From Chlorobaculum thiosulfatiphilum (GTDB taxonomy: Bacteria; Bacteroidota; Chlorobiia; Chlorobiales; Chlorobiaceae): a DNA stretch of 52,181 nt. Below are positions 35,832-45,758 of this stretch, piece by piece. Positions within the stretch are counted from its first letter, which is position 1; every line of letters begins with the position of its first letter. The notes below the pieces were generated by a model. The model worked only from the letters and a program-made list of their open reading frames with translations. It had not been told where the DNA came from and did not search any database. The translations under genes were made by a program, and so were the position numbers. The stretch covers positions 1 to 52,181 of the forward strand of contig NZ_VDCH01000018.1 in assembly GCF_006265165.1 (NCBI RefSeq), given 5' to 3'.

Positions 35832-36953
35832 GTGCTTCGCTCGATCGAACAATTCATCTTCAGGAACCTGACGCCGTTGTCGATCCGGTGGCTTCCGGCT
35901 CCGGAGATCGCGCGGGCCTCCGGGCTGGCGGCGGAGGTGTACCGTCAGCTCGACCGGGAGTTCATGAGCGTGCCGCCGATTACCCTGCATCATCTGAATC
36001 CGCGGCTCATGGCGGGGGTGTGGAGCGCGTGCCGCGAGTCGCTCGTCGCCGGGCCGGATCGCGCGATGAAGGAGCTGATCGCGGTCGCCGTGTCGCAAGC
36101 CAACCGCTGCCCCTACTGCGTGCAGGCGCACACCTCGATGCTGCTCGGCGCGGATGACCGTCCAGCGCTCGATGCGCTCGAGGCTGGCGGGCGCACGAAT
36201 GACGCGCTTGCGAATTTCGCGGCTTGGGCTTCGGCGACGGGCCGCAAAGCCTCGTTTTCCGCCGGGCGATTGCCCTTCACGAAGCGGCAGGCTCCCGCGT
36301 TCATGGCCACGGTGGTGCTGTTTCACTACATCAACCGGATGGTCAACATCTTTCTCGACGAGACAATGATGCCCGTCGTCGGCAAGGTGCCGGTGGTCGG
36401 AGATCAGGCGTTTCGGATTTTCAGCCGTGTGACATCGGGGCGAATCGTCCGTATCAGTGCCGAGCCGGGGGTGTTCCTGACCGAAAGTCCGGCCATGAAG
36501 TTGCCCGAGGCGTTCGGGTGGGCGGCGGATGATCCGGCGGTGGCGGGCGGTCTGCTGCGCTTCGCGGACGTCGTCCGCACTGCCGCCGATGCGTCGGTTG
36601 ACGTTGAAGTTCAGGCGCTGGTCAAGCGGCAGGTGTCCGCATGGGAAGGCGAGCCGCCGGGCCTCGGCAAGGGATGGCTCGACGCCGCGGTGAGCGAATT
36701 GCCGGAGAGGCTGCGTCCCCAGGCGCGTCTGGCGCTGCTCTCCGCCCTGGCCTCATGGGCGGTTGACAGCGGCGAAATCGAGTTGTGCCGTCGAGCTGGT
36801 CTCGATGACCGGGCATTGCTCGACACCGCTGCCTGGGGCGCGTTTCTTGCCGCCGAGCGGATCGCCGGGTGGGTGGGGCGGCAGCCTGTTATTGTGCGAA
36901 AGGACAGCAAGGACTTCAGGGACGGAAAGGACGAAAGGGGAAGAAGAGCATGA
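35832..36953 (+). CDS. Carboxymuconolactone-decarboxylase/AhpD-like protein
   Basis: A 373-residue protein. The AhpD-type redox motif is CPYCVQAHTSMLLGA (Cys93, Cys96, His100). Upstream is the usual helical lead with ELIAVAVSQANR. It is about twice the length of a single CMD domain; the C-terminal half is helical with no second CxxC. A peroxidase-linked thiol role is likely. The last ~17 residues (KDSKDFRDGKDERGRRA) and the stop are encoded by the direct repeat at 36897. Confidence 0.75.
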   Translation: MLRSIEQFIFRNLTPLSIRWLPAPEIARASGLAAEVYRQLDREFMSVPPITLHHLNPRLMAGVWSACRESLVAGPDRAMKELIAVAVSQANRCPYCVQAHTSMLLGADDRPALDALEAGGRTNDALANFAAWASATGRKASFSAGRLPFTKRQAPAFMATVVLFHYINRMVNIFLDETMMPVVGKVPVVGDQAFRIFSRVTSGRIVRISAEPGVFLTESPAMKLPEAFGWAADDPAVAGGLLRFADVVRTAADASVDVEVQALVKRQVSAWEGEPPGLGKGWLDAAVSELPERLRPQARLALLSALASWAVDSGEIELCRRAGLDDRALLDTAAWGAFLAAERIAGWVGRQPVIVRKDSKDFRDGKDERGRRA

Positions 36954-37013
36954 CCCCGCCTACTATCGAAGACTTTTCTTCAATTCATAATTCATAACTC
37001 ATAATTCATAATT
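36897..37013. repeat. Second copy of the purine-rich/ATTCATAATTCA direct repeat
   Basis: It matches 35700-35824: a purine-rich GGACAGCAAGGAC block, GAGCATGACCCCGC, TATCGAAGAC, then TTCAATTCATAATTCATAAC. It contains the 3' end of the AhpD-like gene and, on the other strand, the stop codon of the universal stress gene. Confidence 0.75.
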
Positions 37014-37848
37014 TCTCTCCCCTCACCATCAGCACCGGGTAGTCGATGTTGTCGATCAGTTCGCGGAGGGTCTCGGCGGGGAGGTTCATGCCTTCGCCGA
37101 TGACGAGGAGGCCGGAGTCGATCATTTTTATAAAGGTGGCGAGTTGTTTGCCTTCGGTGAAGGGGAGGTGGTAGTATTCCACTTCGATGGCTCGCCCGTT
37201 CAGCAGCGAATTGGTTTCCTCTTTGCAGCGCTCCACGGCGTCCGGGGCGGGGTCGGTGACGAGCAGGTTGAGCGTACTTTTCGGCCCGGCGATTTCGAGC
37301 GCCGTCCGGAGGGCGCGTTTCGAGGCTTCCGAGCCGTCGCAGAGCACCAGCAGCGGACCTTCGGCGGCGGTGACGCCGGGGCGCATCAGCATCACGTTCA
37401 TCGTGCCTTCGAGCGCGGCGCGGGCGGTCGAGCCGAGGCCCTTGCGGCATGACGGCGAGCGTCCGCTGCGGCCAAGCACGAGCATGTCCGCTTCGGGCGC
37501 GGCCAGCATGAGCTGCTCGGGCACCATGCCGCGCAGCACACGGAAGGTGTGGTGGAGCGTTCGCGATTCAGCGCTAAGCCGCAACATTTCGCTTGCCTGT
37601 TGCGCCTGGAGCCGGAGCAGGCGTTCGAGCTGCGCGGTATCGAGTTTTCCGGTGGTCGCGCTGTAGAGGCGAATCTCTTCGGCGAAGGGCAGGCCCGCCA
37701 TGTGCAACAGGTCAATGTCTTCGACGAAGATGCCGATCAGCTCCGCCTTCAGCCGCACGGCCATTTCAGCGGCGGCTTCGAGTGACGCCTTGCTGTGCGG
37801 CGAGCAGTCGATGGCGACGGCGATCGAGTGGATGATGCGGTGTGTCAT
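37006..37848 (-). CDS. Universal stress protein (tandem UspA domains)
   Basis: A 280-residue cytoplasmic protein of two Usp domains. The first begins HSIAVAIDCSPHSKASLEAA and has the ATP-loop MLVLGRSGRS; the second begins at 'GPLLVLCDGSEASKRAL' and ends VIGEGMNLPAETLRELID. The nucleotide motif G-2x-G-9x-G(S/T) is only partial in the second domain. ATG 37848 has AAAGGAGAG ahead of it; the frame is open further upstream. It is 26 bases from the Lon-like gene on the same strand. Confidence 0.88.
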   Translation of the reverse strand: MTHRIIHSIAVAIDCSPHSKASLEAAAEMAVRLKAELIGIFVEDIDLLHMAGLPFAEEIRLYSATTGKLDTAQLERLLRLQAQQASEMLRLSAESRTLHHTFRVLRGMVPEQLMLAAPEADMLVLGRSGRSPSCRKGLGSTARAALEGTMNVMLMRPGVTAAEGPLLVLCDGSEASKRALRTALEIAGPKSTLNLLVTDPAPDAVERCKEETNSLLNGRAIEVEYYHLPFTEGKQLATFIKMIDSGLLVIGEGMNLPAETLRELIDNIDYPVLMVRGEKL

Positions 37849-37874
37849 CGTTGAAGTCTCTCCTTTGCTCTTCT

Positions 37875-40304
37875 TTATTTTTCCGGTTCGTCGCCCTGTT
37901 TCTTGCCGAACGACTTCTGCTTTTCGGCCATCGCCTTGAGCCTCTCGAACACTTTCGCGTTGACTGTGCCCTCTGGCCATTTGCCGTTTTCATCCATTGC
38001 TCCCGCCGGAACGCCGGTCAGAATTTCGATGCCTTCGTCGATGTGCGTGACGGGCCAGATCGAGAACTGTCCCGCTTCGACCGCTTCGACGATGTCTTTC
38101 CGGAGCATCAGGTGCCTGACGTTCGAGGCGGGGATCAGGACGCCGTGGCGTCCGTCGAGGCCGCGCTCGTGGCAAAGATCGAAAAATCCCTCGATTTTTT
38201 CGTTCACGCCACCGATGGCCTGCACCTGGCCGTGCTGGTTGACCGAGCCGGTGACGGCCAGCCACTGCCGGATCGGAATGCCGGAGATTGCCGAGAGCAA
38301 AGCGTAGAGCTCGGTGGAGGAGGCGCTGTCGCCCTCGATGCCGCCGTAGGATTGCTCGAAGACCAGCGTCGCCGAAAGCGAGAGCGGCTCGTCGGCGGCG
38401 TAGCGCGAGCCGAGGAATCCCGACAGAATCATCACCCCTTTCGAGTGGATCGGCCCGCCCATTTCGACCTCGCGCTCGATGTCGATCACCTCGCCCTTGC
38501 CGAGGCGCACACGAGCCGTGATGCGGCTCGGAGTGCCGAAGCTCTCTTCGCCCAGCGAGTAGACCGACAGGCCGTTGATCTGGCCGACCTGTTCCGACGA
38601 GGTGTCGATCAGAATCGCGCCCCGCATCATCGCGTCGCGCATTCGCTCCTGAATGCGCGACGCGCGGTAGCGTTGCGCTTCGAGCATCGCCTCCACATCG
38701 GCGGCGCTCACCTGCGCCCGACCGCTTTGCGCCGCGTGGTACTCCGCCTCGTGGGCGAGGTCGCGGATCGCCTGAAGGTTCGTCGTCAGCCGGGTGGCGT
38801 CGCCCGCCATGCGCGAGCCGTGCTCGACGATCCGCGCCACCGCGCTGCGCTCGAAGGGCAGAAGCTTGTCGCGTTTGGCAATCGAGCCGACGAGCCGCGC
38901 GTAGGCGAGGTGCGTCTCCGCGTTGCGCTCCATATCGTTCTCGAAATCGGCGGCGATCTTGAACAGCTCGTTGAAGTCGGGATCGTAGCTGCTCAGGAGG
39001 TAGTAGAGCCGACGTTCGCCGAGCAGCACCACCTTCACGTCGAGCGGAATCGGCTCCGGTTCGAGCGAAATGGTGCTCACCAGGCTGTAGAGCTGCGCGA
39101 GCGATTCGATGCGAATCTGCCGCGTGCGGAGCGCTTTCTTGAGCGCCTCCCAGGCGAAGGGTTCCAAGAGGAGCCGCCGCGCGTCGAGGATCAGGTAGCC
39201 GCCGTTGGCGCGGTGCAAGGCGCCCGGCTTGATGAGGGTGAAGTCGGTGATGAGCGTGCCCATCTGCGCGGCGTGCTCGATGTCGCCCACGAGGTTCAGG
39301 CTGGCGGGTTTGTCTTCGAGAATCACCGGCGCGCCGTCGAGCTTGCTGTTGTCGATCATCACGTTCACCCGGTAGCGCACGACGGAGCGCTTGCGCCCGG
39401 CGGGGCTGAAGGGCGGCGGCATCATGCCGAACGGCGACTCGTCCGGCGACTCCTTTTCGAGGAACTGGCTGAAGTTTTCGACCATGTCGCGCTCGACCTC
39501 GCCGAAATAGTTCAGCACCGATTCGATCCCTTTGTATCTCGCCCTGATTTCATCCATGAGCGGTTTGAGGGCGAATGCCGAAACCTCGCGGTTCAGCTCC
39601 TTGATTTTGTCGGCGGTTTCGCGCTGCCACTTGGGGAACTGCGCCATGATCGATTGCAGGCTGTCGCGGAGGCGGTTGGTCTCTTTTTCGATCTTGTCGC
39701 GCTCCTCCTGTTTCATCTGCATGTAAACGTCTGGTGCGATAACCTTGCCCTCGTGAATCGGCGCGAAAGCGAAGCCTCCCGGAGTGCGGATGAGGGTGAT
39801 TTCGTGTTCCTGCGCATCGTGTTCAATCGACTCGATGGCGCTTGACTGCTTTTCCTGCAACGCCTCGCCGATCTCTTTTTCCCGCGACTGGTACTCTTCG
39901 CTGCTGAAGGCGGCGGGCATGACGCCGAAGAGCGACTCGACGAGATGATCCATGTCGTCGCTCAGGCGGCACGCCTGGCCGGGCGGCAGGCGAAGCGCCT
40001 TGGGGCTGCGCGGTTTGTCGAAATTGTAAACGTAGCACCAGTCGTCGGGTCGAGCCTCTTTCGGCGCGATGGCGTTGAGGAATTGGAGCACGGTGGTCTC
40101 CTTGCCGGTTCCGGACGGGCCGAGGGCGAAGAGGTTGAAACCGTCGCGCCGGATGCCCATGCCGAGCCGGATCGCGTCGAGCGCTCGCTCCTGGCCTGCG
40201 ATTCCTGTCGAGCCATCGAGATCGGCGGTGGTGCTGAATGCAAATTCACCGGGGTCGCACCGGTTGAAGAGTTGCGCGGGGAGGAGTTTTGCGGGAACAG
40301 GCAT
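37875..40304 (-). CDS. Lon-related (LonB/LonC-type) ATP-dependent protease
   Basis: An 809-residue protease of the Lon-related group with an AAA domain split by a long helical insert. Walker A is [10 protein letters not shown] (62-71, with Glu where Ser/Thr usually follows Lys68). The C-terminal protease domain carries the Ser-Lys dyad: [10 protein letters not shown] (Ser660) and [11 protein letters not shown] (Lys near 703). It degrades misfolded or regulatory proteins in the cytoplasm. It lies upstream of the universal stress gene and is probably cotranscribed. Confidence 0.9.
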   Translation of the reverse strand: MPVPAKLLPAQLFNRCDPGEFAFSTTADLDGSTGIAGQERALDAIRLGMGIRRDGFNLFALGPSGTGKETTVLQFLNAIAPKEARPDDWCYVYNFDKPRSPKALRLPPGQACRLSDDMDHLVESLFGVMPAAFSSEEYQSREKEIGEALQEKQSSAIESIEHDAQEHEITLIRTPGGFAFAPIHEGKVIAPDVYMQMKQEERDKIEKETNRLRDSLQSIMAQFPKWQRETADKIKELNREVSAFALKPLMDEIRARYKGIESVLNYFGEVERDMVENFSQFLEKESPDESPFGMMPPPFSPAGRKRSVVRYRVNVMIDNSKLDGAPVILEDKPASLNLVGDIEHAAQMGTLITDFTLIKPGALHRANGGYLILDARRLLLEPFAWEALKKALRTRQIRIESLAQLYSLVSTISLEPEPIPLDVKVVLLGERRLYYLLSSYDPDFNELFKIAADFENDMERNAETHLAYARLVGSIAKRDKLLPFERSAVARIVEHGSRMAGDATRLTTNLQAIRDLAHEAEYHAAQSGRAQVSAADVEAMLEAQRYRASRIQERMRDAMMRGAILIDTSSEQVGQINGLSVYSLGEESFGTPSRITARVRLGKGEVIDIEREVEMGGPIHSKGVMILSGFLGSRYAADEPLSLSATLVFEQSYGGIEGDSASSTELYALLSAISGIPIRQWLAVTGSVNQHGQVQAIGGVNEKIEGFFDLCHERGLDGRHGVLIPASNVRHLMLRKDIVEAVEAGQFSIWPVTHIDEGIEILTGVPAGAMDENGKWPEGTVNAKVFERLKAMAEKQKSFGKKQGDEPEK

Positions 40305-40463
40305 ATCTGATGCTCCTTTTTCCGGATGGCTGAAAGAGCGTCAACCGCAAGCGGCCTTCCGCCGGAATTGGAAAGCCGCCTCTCTTTATGCGGGTCAGTG
40401 TTCAGTTAGTGCTCTTTTTCAAAGAACTTTAAGATGCCTGGAAATGGTTCCCCTGAGTCTCTC

Positions 40464-41219
40464 TCAGACCGTCTCTTCCTCCTCCAGCGCCTTGCGCAGA
40501 TGCACCGGCGGCTCGGCCTCTTTCTTGCGCAGCCGCAGGTTGAGCATCTCCACCGAGACCGAGAAGGCCATCGCGAAATAGACGTAGCCGCGCGGGAACT
40601 CGAATCCGGCCCCTTCGGCCACCAGCGTCGCGCCGACGAGAATCAGAAAGCTCAGGGCGAGCATCTTGATGGTCGGGTGGCGCTCGACGAACTCGCCGAT
40701 GCTTTTGGAGGCGGCCATCATGACGAAGACCGCAATCATGATGGCGAGAATCATGACCGGAATATCCTTGGCCAGCCCCACGGCGGTGATGACCGAGTCG
40801 AGCGAAAAGACGATGTCGATAATGGCGATCTGGATGAGCGTCATGACGAAGTTCGAGGCGGAGCGCTCCTTGACAACCTCTTCGGTGCCTTCGAGGCTCT
40901 GGTGAATTTCGTGGGTGCTTTTGGCGAGCAGGAACAGCCCGCCGCCGAGCAGGATGAGGTCGCGCCCGGTGACGGCGTGGCCGAAAGCGGTGAACAGCTC
41001 GTTGGTGAGGCGCATCACCCAGGTGATCGAGAGCAGGAGCGCGATGCGGCTGAGCATCGCCAGCCCGAGGCCCAGAACACGGCCCGGCTTCTGCTGTTCG
41101 GCGGGCATCCGGCTGACGATGATGGTGAGAAAAATAATGTTGTCGATGCCGAGGACGATTTCAAGCGTCGTCAGCGTCAACAGGGCAATCCAGGCCTCAG
41201 GACTGAAAATCCATTCCAT
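40464..41219 (-). CDS. TerC-family integral membrane protein
   Basis: A 251-residue protein with about seven membrane segments. The TerC signature is visible: TTLEIVLGIDNIIFLTIIVS in helix 1 and IAIIDIVFSLDSVITAVGLA in the middle, each with a membrane Asp. Members have been linked to metal (Mn2+) export or tellurite resistance; the substrate here is not known. ATG 41219 (MEWIFSPEAW) is the family start. Confidence 0.9.
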   Translation of the reverse strand: MEWIFSPEAWIALLTLTTLEIVLGIDNIIFLTIIVSRMPAEQQKPGRVLGLGLAMLSRIALLLSITWVMRLTNELFTAFGHAVTGRDLILLGGGLFLLAKSTHEIHQSLEGTEEVVKERSASNFVMTLIQIAIIDIVFSLDSVITAVGLAKDIPVMILAIMIAVFVMMAASKSIGEFVERHPTIKMLALSFLILVGATLVAEGAGFEFPRGYVYFAMAFSVSVEMLNLRLRKKEAEPPVHLRKALEEEETV

Positions 41220-41383
41220 ATAAGTATCTGCGTTGATTGAGGGTTGTGTCTTTGGCTTCGGGAAGTTACATCCGCAGAACCAGACCGGCAAAAATACGAT
41301 TCATAATGGCCGATATTGCTACATTTATCGGGATACCTCAGTTTTTTTTGCCGATGGATTGAAGAGCGAGAGAGACACAACAT

Positions 41384-41460
41384 TGTAGGGGCAACCCTTG
41401 CGGTTGCCCTCTTTTCAATGTCACGCGACAAGATGGGCAACCGCGAGGGTTGCCCCTACA
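41384..41460. repeat. Long inverted repeat of the 'TGTAGGGGCAACCC' family
   Basis: Arms TGTAGGGGCAACCCTTGCGG, TTGCCC (41384-41409) and its near-perfect inverse (41435-41460) around a 25-base centre. Each arm is itself a small hairpin, so the whole is a nested palindrome. It sits between divergent terC and aldehyde dehydrogenase genes. Confidence 0.85.
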
Positions 41461-41495
41461 GAAATATCAGGGCTGCCTGAAATCAAACCGAATCC

Positions 41496-42884
41496 ATGCC
41501 TGAATCGTACGACGCCACAACCCCTGCCGGACTTCGGCGCTACTTCGATAGCGGCGCGACACGATCCGCAGCGTGGCGTCGCGGGCAGCTTCGGGGGATC
41601 GATGCGTTTCTGCGTGAGCGCGAGGCCGCCATCGCCGAGGCGATTCATGCCGATCTTCGCAAGCCGGTTGCCGAGACCTGGCTGACTGAAACCGCCTGGC
41701 TCAGGAGCGAAATCCGGTACGTCCTGAAGCACCTTCGCGGCTGGATGCGTCCGAAAAAAGTCGGCGTACCGTTGCACTACCAGCCCGCGCGCGCGTTCGT
41801 CGAGCGTGAGCCGCTGGGCGTCGTGCTCATCATCGGCGCATGGAACTATCCGTTGCAGCTTTGTCTGGCCCCGCTCATCGGCGCTCTGGCCGGTGGGAAC
41901 TGCGCGGTGGTGAAGCCTTCGGAGATGGCTCCCGCCACGTCGGCTCTGCTCTTCGGGGAGCTGGGGCGTTATGTCGATCCGGAGGCGGTCAGGGTTGCCG
42001 AAGGCGATGCGGCGTTCACCGCCAGCTTGCTCGAACACCGCTTCGACCATCTCTTTTTTACGGGCAGCCGCCGGAAAGGGCGCGAGGTGATGGCGGCGGC
42101 GGCGCGGCACCTCACGCCGGTGACGCTCGAACTTGGCGGCAAAAGCCCGGTCATCGTCACCGAAAAAGCCGATCTGCGCCTGGCTGCCCGGCGGATCGCG
42201 TGGGCCAAGTTCCTCAATGCGGGGCAGACCTGCGTGGCTCCCGACTATCTGCTGGTTCACAAGTCCGTCGAGGAGCAGCTTTTGGCGATGATGAAGGAGG
42301 CGCTGAGTGAGTTTTTTGGCGACGATCCGCAATCGAGCGCCGACTATGGCCGGATCGTCGATGCCCGCAACTTCCGGCGGCTCGAAGCGTTGCAGCGCGA
42401 GGGAACGCTCGTCGAGGGGGGCGGTTCGAACGAGGCTTCGCGCTATATCGCGCCGACGATTCTCCGAGACGTTCCGGAGGATTCCGGTCTCATGAAGGAG
42501 GAGATTTTCGGCCCGCTGTTGCCGGTGCGTTCGTTTACGACGCTTCAGGAGGCCGTCGGCATGGTTCGGGCGCTCGACGATCCGCTCGCCGTCTATCTTT
42601 TTTCGCGTGACCGCGCGGAGCTTCGTTATCTGCGCGAGCACACCCGGAGCGGCGGCGTCTGCTGCAACGACCTGCTCTTTCAGGCCTCGATTCCCGGCCT
42701 GCCTTTCGGCGGCAGGGGCGCGAGCGGCATCGGCGTCTATCATGGCAGGGCGGGCTTCGAGACCTTCACCGCCGAGCGGAGCGTCCTTGAGCGGGGCGGT
42801 TTTCCGGATCCCGATCTGCGCTATCCTCCCTACACGGTAGGCCGGTTCAGCTTGCTCAAGAAAATTGTCACCATCTTTTCATAG
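41496..42884 (+). CDS. Aldehyde dehydrogenase, class 3 (fatty-aldehyde type)
   Basis: A 462-residue NAD(P)-dependent aldehyde dehydrogenase. Visible motifs are '[15 protein letters not shown]', [22 protein letters not shown], the general base in [11 protein letters not shown] and the catalytic Cys in [11 protein letters not shown], with the C-terminal [15 protein letters not shown]. Length and motifs fit the ALDH3 branch that oxidises fatty or aromatic aldehydes. A patatin gene starts four bases after its stop, suggesting a joint role in membrane lipid turnover (inference). Confidence 0.93.
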   Translation: MPESYDATTPAGLRRYFDSGATRSAAWRRGQLRGIDAFLREREAAIAEAIHADLRKPVAETWLTETAWLRSEIRYVLKHLRGWMRPKKVGVPLHYQPARAFVEREPLGVVLIIGAWNYPLQLCLAPLIGALAGGNCAVVKPSEMAPATSALLFGELGRYVDPEAVRVAEGDAAFTASLLEHRFDHLFFTGSRRKGREVMAAAARHLTPVTLELGGKSPVIVTEKADLRLAARRIAWAKFLNAGQTCVAPDYLLVHKSVEEQLLAMMKEALSEFFGDDPQSSADYGRIVDARNFRRLEALQREGTLVEGGGSNEASRYIAPTILRDVPEDSGLMKEEIFGPLLPVRSFTTLQEAVGMVRALDDPLAVYLFSRDRAELRYLREHTRSGGVCCNDLLFQASIPGLPFGGRGASGIGVYHGRAGFETFTAERSVLERGGFPDPDLRYPPYTVGRFSLLKKIVTIFS

Positions 42885-42888
42885 GCGA

Positions 42889-43671
42889 ATGAGTACAGCA
42901 AGCAAAGTATCGGAACGAACCGGCCTGGCCTTCGGCGGCGGCGTGGTGCTTGGCGCGGCGCACATCGGCGTACTGAAGGCGATGGACGAGACCGGCTTTC
43001 GCGCGGATTGCGTCGCGGGCACCAGCATCGGCTCGTTCATCGCGGCGATGCACGCCTTCGGCAAAAGCTGGCGGGAGATCGAAAAGGTTGCTCTTGAGCT
43101 GGACTGGTCTGATCTGTCGGGCCTCACCCTCTCCGGCTACGGCCTGCTTTCGATACGCAAATTCGGCGAGATCGTCCGCGCCCAGCTCGGCACCCGCCGC
43201 ATCGAGGACGCGCCGGTTCCGCTCGCTATCGTCGCCACCGACATCTGCACTGGACTCGAGGTGGTGCTGCGCAAGGGTGACGTGGCCACGGCAGTGATGG
43301 CCAGCTCGTCGATTCCCGGCATTTTCAAACCGGTGGAGCTGGGCGAAATGCTGCTGGTCGATGGTGTATTGGTCGAGAACGTGCCGGTCTCTCCGCTCAA
43401 GGCGATGGGTGCGAGCCGGATCGTCTGCATCGACCTCTTTGGCCGTCACAGCTTCCGGCGGCCCGAGCATCTGCCCGACCTCTTGCTCAACGCTTTTTAC
43501 AGCGCCATGCGCGCCATTTCGCAGATTCAGATCCGGGAAGCCGATCTGGTCATCACTCCCGATCTCTCCCGCTTCAGCCTGGTCGATATGTCCGCCGTGC
43601 CGGAGATTCTCGATATCGGCTACCGCGAGTCCATGCCATTGCTCGAAGCGTGGCGGGACGAGCACCCGTGA
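42889..43671 (+). CDS. Patatin-like phospholipase
   Basis: A 260-residue patatin. The oxyanion loop is [17 protein letters not shown], the nucleophile elbow GTSIGS and the dyad Asp in [11 protein letters not shown]. It resembles RssA/YlbK-type small patatins. Start chosen at ATG 42889 ([12 protein letters not shown]); an in-frame ATG eight codons upstream overlaps the aldehyde dehydrogenase gene. Cytoplasmic, no signal peptide. Confidence 0.9.
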   Translation: MSTASKVSERTGLAFGGGVVLGAAHIGVLKAMDETGFRADCVAGTSIGSFIAAMHAFGKSWREIEKVALELDWSDLSGLTLSGYGLLSIRKFGEIVRAQLGTRRIEDAPVPLAIVATDICTGLEVVLRKGDVATAVMASSSIPGIFKPVELGEMLLVDGVLVENVPVSPLKAMGASRIVCIDLFGRHSFRRPEHLPDLLLNAFYSAMRAISQIQIREADLVITPDLSRFSLVDMSAVPEILDIGYRESMPLLEAWRDEHP

Positions 43672-43767
43672 CGTTCCGCTCTTTTCGCGCCGGAACCGGG
43701 AATGCAAAGGCGGCGGTTTGCGTTCTGAAAAAGCCCGTGTTTCAACACCAAATCAAAGGAGGACGCA

Positions 43768-44235
43768 ATGCCTATCCAAAGATTACGGGAGTTCCTCGAC
43801 GGCCATCAGGTCAAGTACTTCGTCACCAGCCACTCGCCGGCCTACACGGCGCAGGAGATCGCCGCCGCCGCGCACGTGTCGGGCAACGAGCTGGTCAAGA
43901 CGGTCATGGTGACGATCGACGGCAACATGGCGATGGTGCTTCTGCACGCTTCGCGCCACCTTGATTTCGACAAGCTCCGCGAACTGTGCGGCTCTCGCGA
44001 TGTCGTCCTTGCCGAGGAGGTGGAGTTCAGCGGTCTGTTTCCGGAGTGCGAAATCGGCGCGATGCCGCCCTTCGGCAATCTCTACGGCATGGCGGTCTAT
44101 GCGGACGAAGAACTCGAGGAGGGCATGGATATTGTCTTCAACGCCGGAACTCACCGGGAGCTTGTCAGGCTCTCCTGGTTCGATTACCGCAGACTGGTCA
44201 GCCCGGTCATGGGTCGGCTCACCTCCGGTTCGTAG
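43768..44235 (+). CDS. YbaK/ProX-domain aminoacyl-tRNA deacylase
   Basis: A 155-residue stand-alone editing domain that hydrolyses mischarged Cys- or Ala-tRNAPro. Family features are LVKTVMVTIDGNMAMVLLHA with the key Lys, 'FGNLYGMAVYADEEL' and FNAGTHRELVRLSW. It is close to the group that resembles the prolyl-tRNA synthetase insert. A good Shine-Dalgarno (AAAGGAGG) lies ahead of the ATG. Confidence 0.9.
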   Translation: MPIQRLREFLDGHQVKYFVTSHSPAYTAQEIAAAAHVSGNELVKTVMVTIDGNMAMVLLHASRHLDFDKLRELCGSRDVVLAEEVEFSGLFPECEIGAMPPFGNLYGMAVYADEELEEGMDIVFNAGTHRELVRLSWFDYRRLVSPVMGRLTSGS

Positions 44236-44407
44236 GTCAGCCGGAGCGAGCGGTTTGGCAATCTTCAGCGGTGGCGCGGCTTTTTAAGCGGGAAATAGTA
44301 CCTTTGACGGAGCCTCAAATGGCGAGGAACGGCCTGCGGTTTTGTAGGCACGTTTCGATGTCCCATGAGTCAGATGCAATGATTTTCAGCTTTTTGCCGC
44401 CGCCGAT

Positions 44408-45538
44408 ATGAAGGTAGCCTTATATGCGGGAACCTACGTCAAAGACAAGGATGGCGCCGTACGGTCGATCTACCAGCTTGTCTCGTCAATGATCAAAAAC
44501 GGCCACGAGGTCGTGGTCTGGACGCCCGATTTCACCCCTGGATCGAACGCCTCGGTGCCGGTCAACCTGACGCCGTCGGTGCCCATTCCACTCTATCCCG
44601 ACTACAAGCTCGGTTTCTACAACGCCGTCACCGAACGGCAGCTCGACGAGTTCGCGCCCGACATCGTCCATATCTCCACCCCCGACATCGTTGGCCGCAA
44701 GTTTCTGCGCTATGCCAGGAAAAAAGGCGTTCCGGTCGGCTCGGCCTACCACACCGATTTTCCCTCCTATCTTTCGTACTACCATCTCGGCTTCGCCGAA
44801 CCGGCGGTCTGGCGCTTCCTCCGGAAATTCTACAATGCCTGCGACGTGACGCTCGCGCCCAACGAAAGCGTCCGCGAGCGGCTCACCGGCAAGGGGATCG
44901 AACGGGTGGAACTCTGGTCGCGCGGCATCGACAGGGAGCTGTTCGACCCGTCACGACGCTCCGTAAAGCTCCGCCAGGCTTGGAACGCTGAGGGGCGGAC
45001 GGTGATCATCTACGCCGGGCGTTTCGTGCCCTACAAGGATGTCGAGGTGGTGATGAGCCTGTATGAGCGCTTCGCGGACGAAGGACTCAGCGAGCGAGTG
45101 CGCTTCGTGATGATCGGCTCCGGCCCCGAGGAAGCAGAGATGCGGCGGCGGATGCCCGACGCGGTTTTTACCGGCTACCTGACCGGCGCGGCGCTGCCGG
45201 AGGCCTACGCGAGCGGCGACCTGTTCCTTTTCCCCTCGACCACCGAGGCGTTCTGCAATGTGGCGCTCGAAGCGCTCGCCACCGGCCTGCCCGCCGTGGT
45301 GTCGGACGTTGGCGGATGCCGTGAGCTCGTCGAGCGCTCCGGCGGCGGTCTGGTCGCCAAAGCCGGGGATATTGGTGATTTCTACAAGTGCTGCGCAAGG
45401 CTCATGCAGGACGGCGAACTGTTCCGCGCGATGCGCGAACGTGGCCTGGTCTTCGCCGAGGACAAATCATGGGTGGCGGTCAACGGCCAGCTCATCGCCC
45501 GCTACCAGGCGATGATCGCTGCGAAGGCTTCGCGGTGA
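44408..45538 (+). CDS. Family 4 glycosyltransferase
   Basis: A 376-residue GT-B enzyme. The N-terminal acceptor domain starts MKVALYAGTYVKDKDGAVRS with YHTDFPSYLSYY; the donor domain has VIIYAGRFVPYKD and the ExxxxxxxE-type site in TTEAFCNVALEALATGLP. The YHTDFP motif recalls lipid glycosyltransferases (SqdX, PimB, MgtA types), so synthesis of a membrane glycolipid is plausible, but donor and acceptor are not determinable. No signal peptide; likely membrane-associated. Confidence 0.88.
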   Translation: MKVALYAGTYVKDKDGAVRSIYQLVSSMIKNGHEVVVWTPDFTPGSNASVPVNLTPSVPIPLYPDYKLGFYNAVTERQLDEFAPDIVHISTPDIVGRKFLRYARKKGVPVGSAYHTDFPSYLSYYHLGFAEPAVWRFLRKFYNACDVTLAPNESVRERLTGKGIERVELWSRGIDRELFDPSRRSVKLRQAWNAEGRTVIIYAGRFVPYKDVEVVMSLYERFADEGLSERVRFVMIGSGPEEAEMRRRMPDAVFTGYLTGAALPEAYASGDLFLFPSTTEAFCNVALEALATGLPAVVSDVGGCRELVERSGGGLVAKAGDIGDFYKCCARLMQDGELFRAMRERGLVFAEDKSWVAVNGQLIARYQAMIAAKASR

Positions 45539-45588
45539 GCTGTATCCTAATCCCGGTCCCAAGTAAAAAATAAATTCCGCCCATTCCC

Positions 45589-45724
45589 GTAGGGGCAGCT
45601 CTTGCAGCTGCCCATGTGTCGCTGCGCTCATTGGTGAGACAGGTCTTTGTGGCTGTGCCGGTTTTTTTGTACGTGCGGCCTTTAGACTGTTTCAAGCAGG
45701 GCAGGCGCGAGGCCTGCCCCTACA
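45589..45724. repeat. Inverted 'GTAGGGGCAGCT' repeats enclosing 85 bases
   Basis: The left unit GTAGGGGCAGCTCTTGCAGC, TGCCC (45589-45613) and an inverted right unit GGGCAGGCGCGAGGCCTGCC, CCTACA (45699-45724) are diverged copies of the repeat at 41384. The spacer has no gene. It separates the convergent glycosyltransferase and aspartoacylase-like genes. Confidence 0.75.
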
Positions 45725-45758
45725 ACCCAATGCGTCTCCTTGCTCTGACGCTTAATTA

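Noticed and set aside
40084-40121. Loss of ATPase activity in the Lon-like protease because Glu follows the Walker A Lys
   Set aside because: The P-loop GPSGTGK is intact and Thr residues follow at once; I could not tell whether this variant is normal for the family, so no claim is made.
38000-40300. Long antisense frame opposite the Lon-like gene
   Set aside because: Typical shadow of a GC-rich coding strand; the minus-strand gene has full Lon family motifs.
44408-45538. BshA, the glycosyltransferase of bacillithiol synthesis
   Set aside because: The N-terminus and the YHTDFP motif fit lipid-type GT4 enzymes better than BshA, so the specific name was not used.
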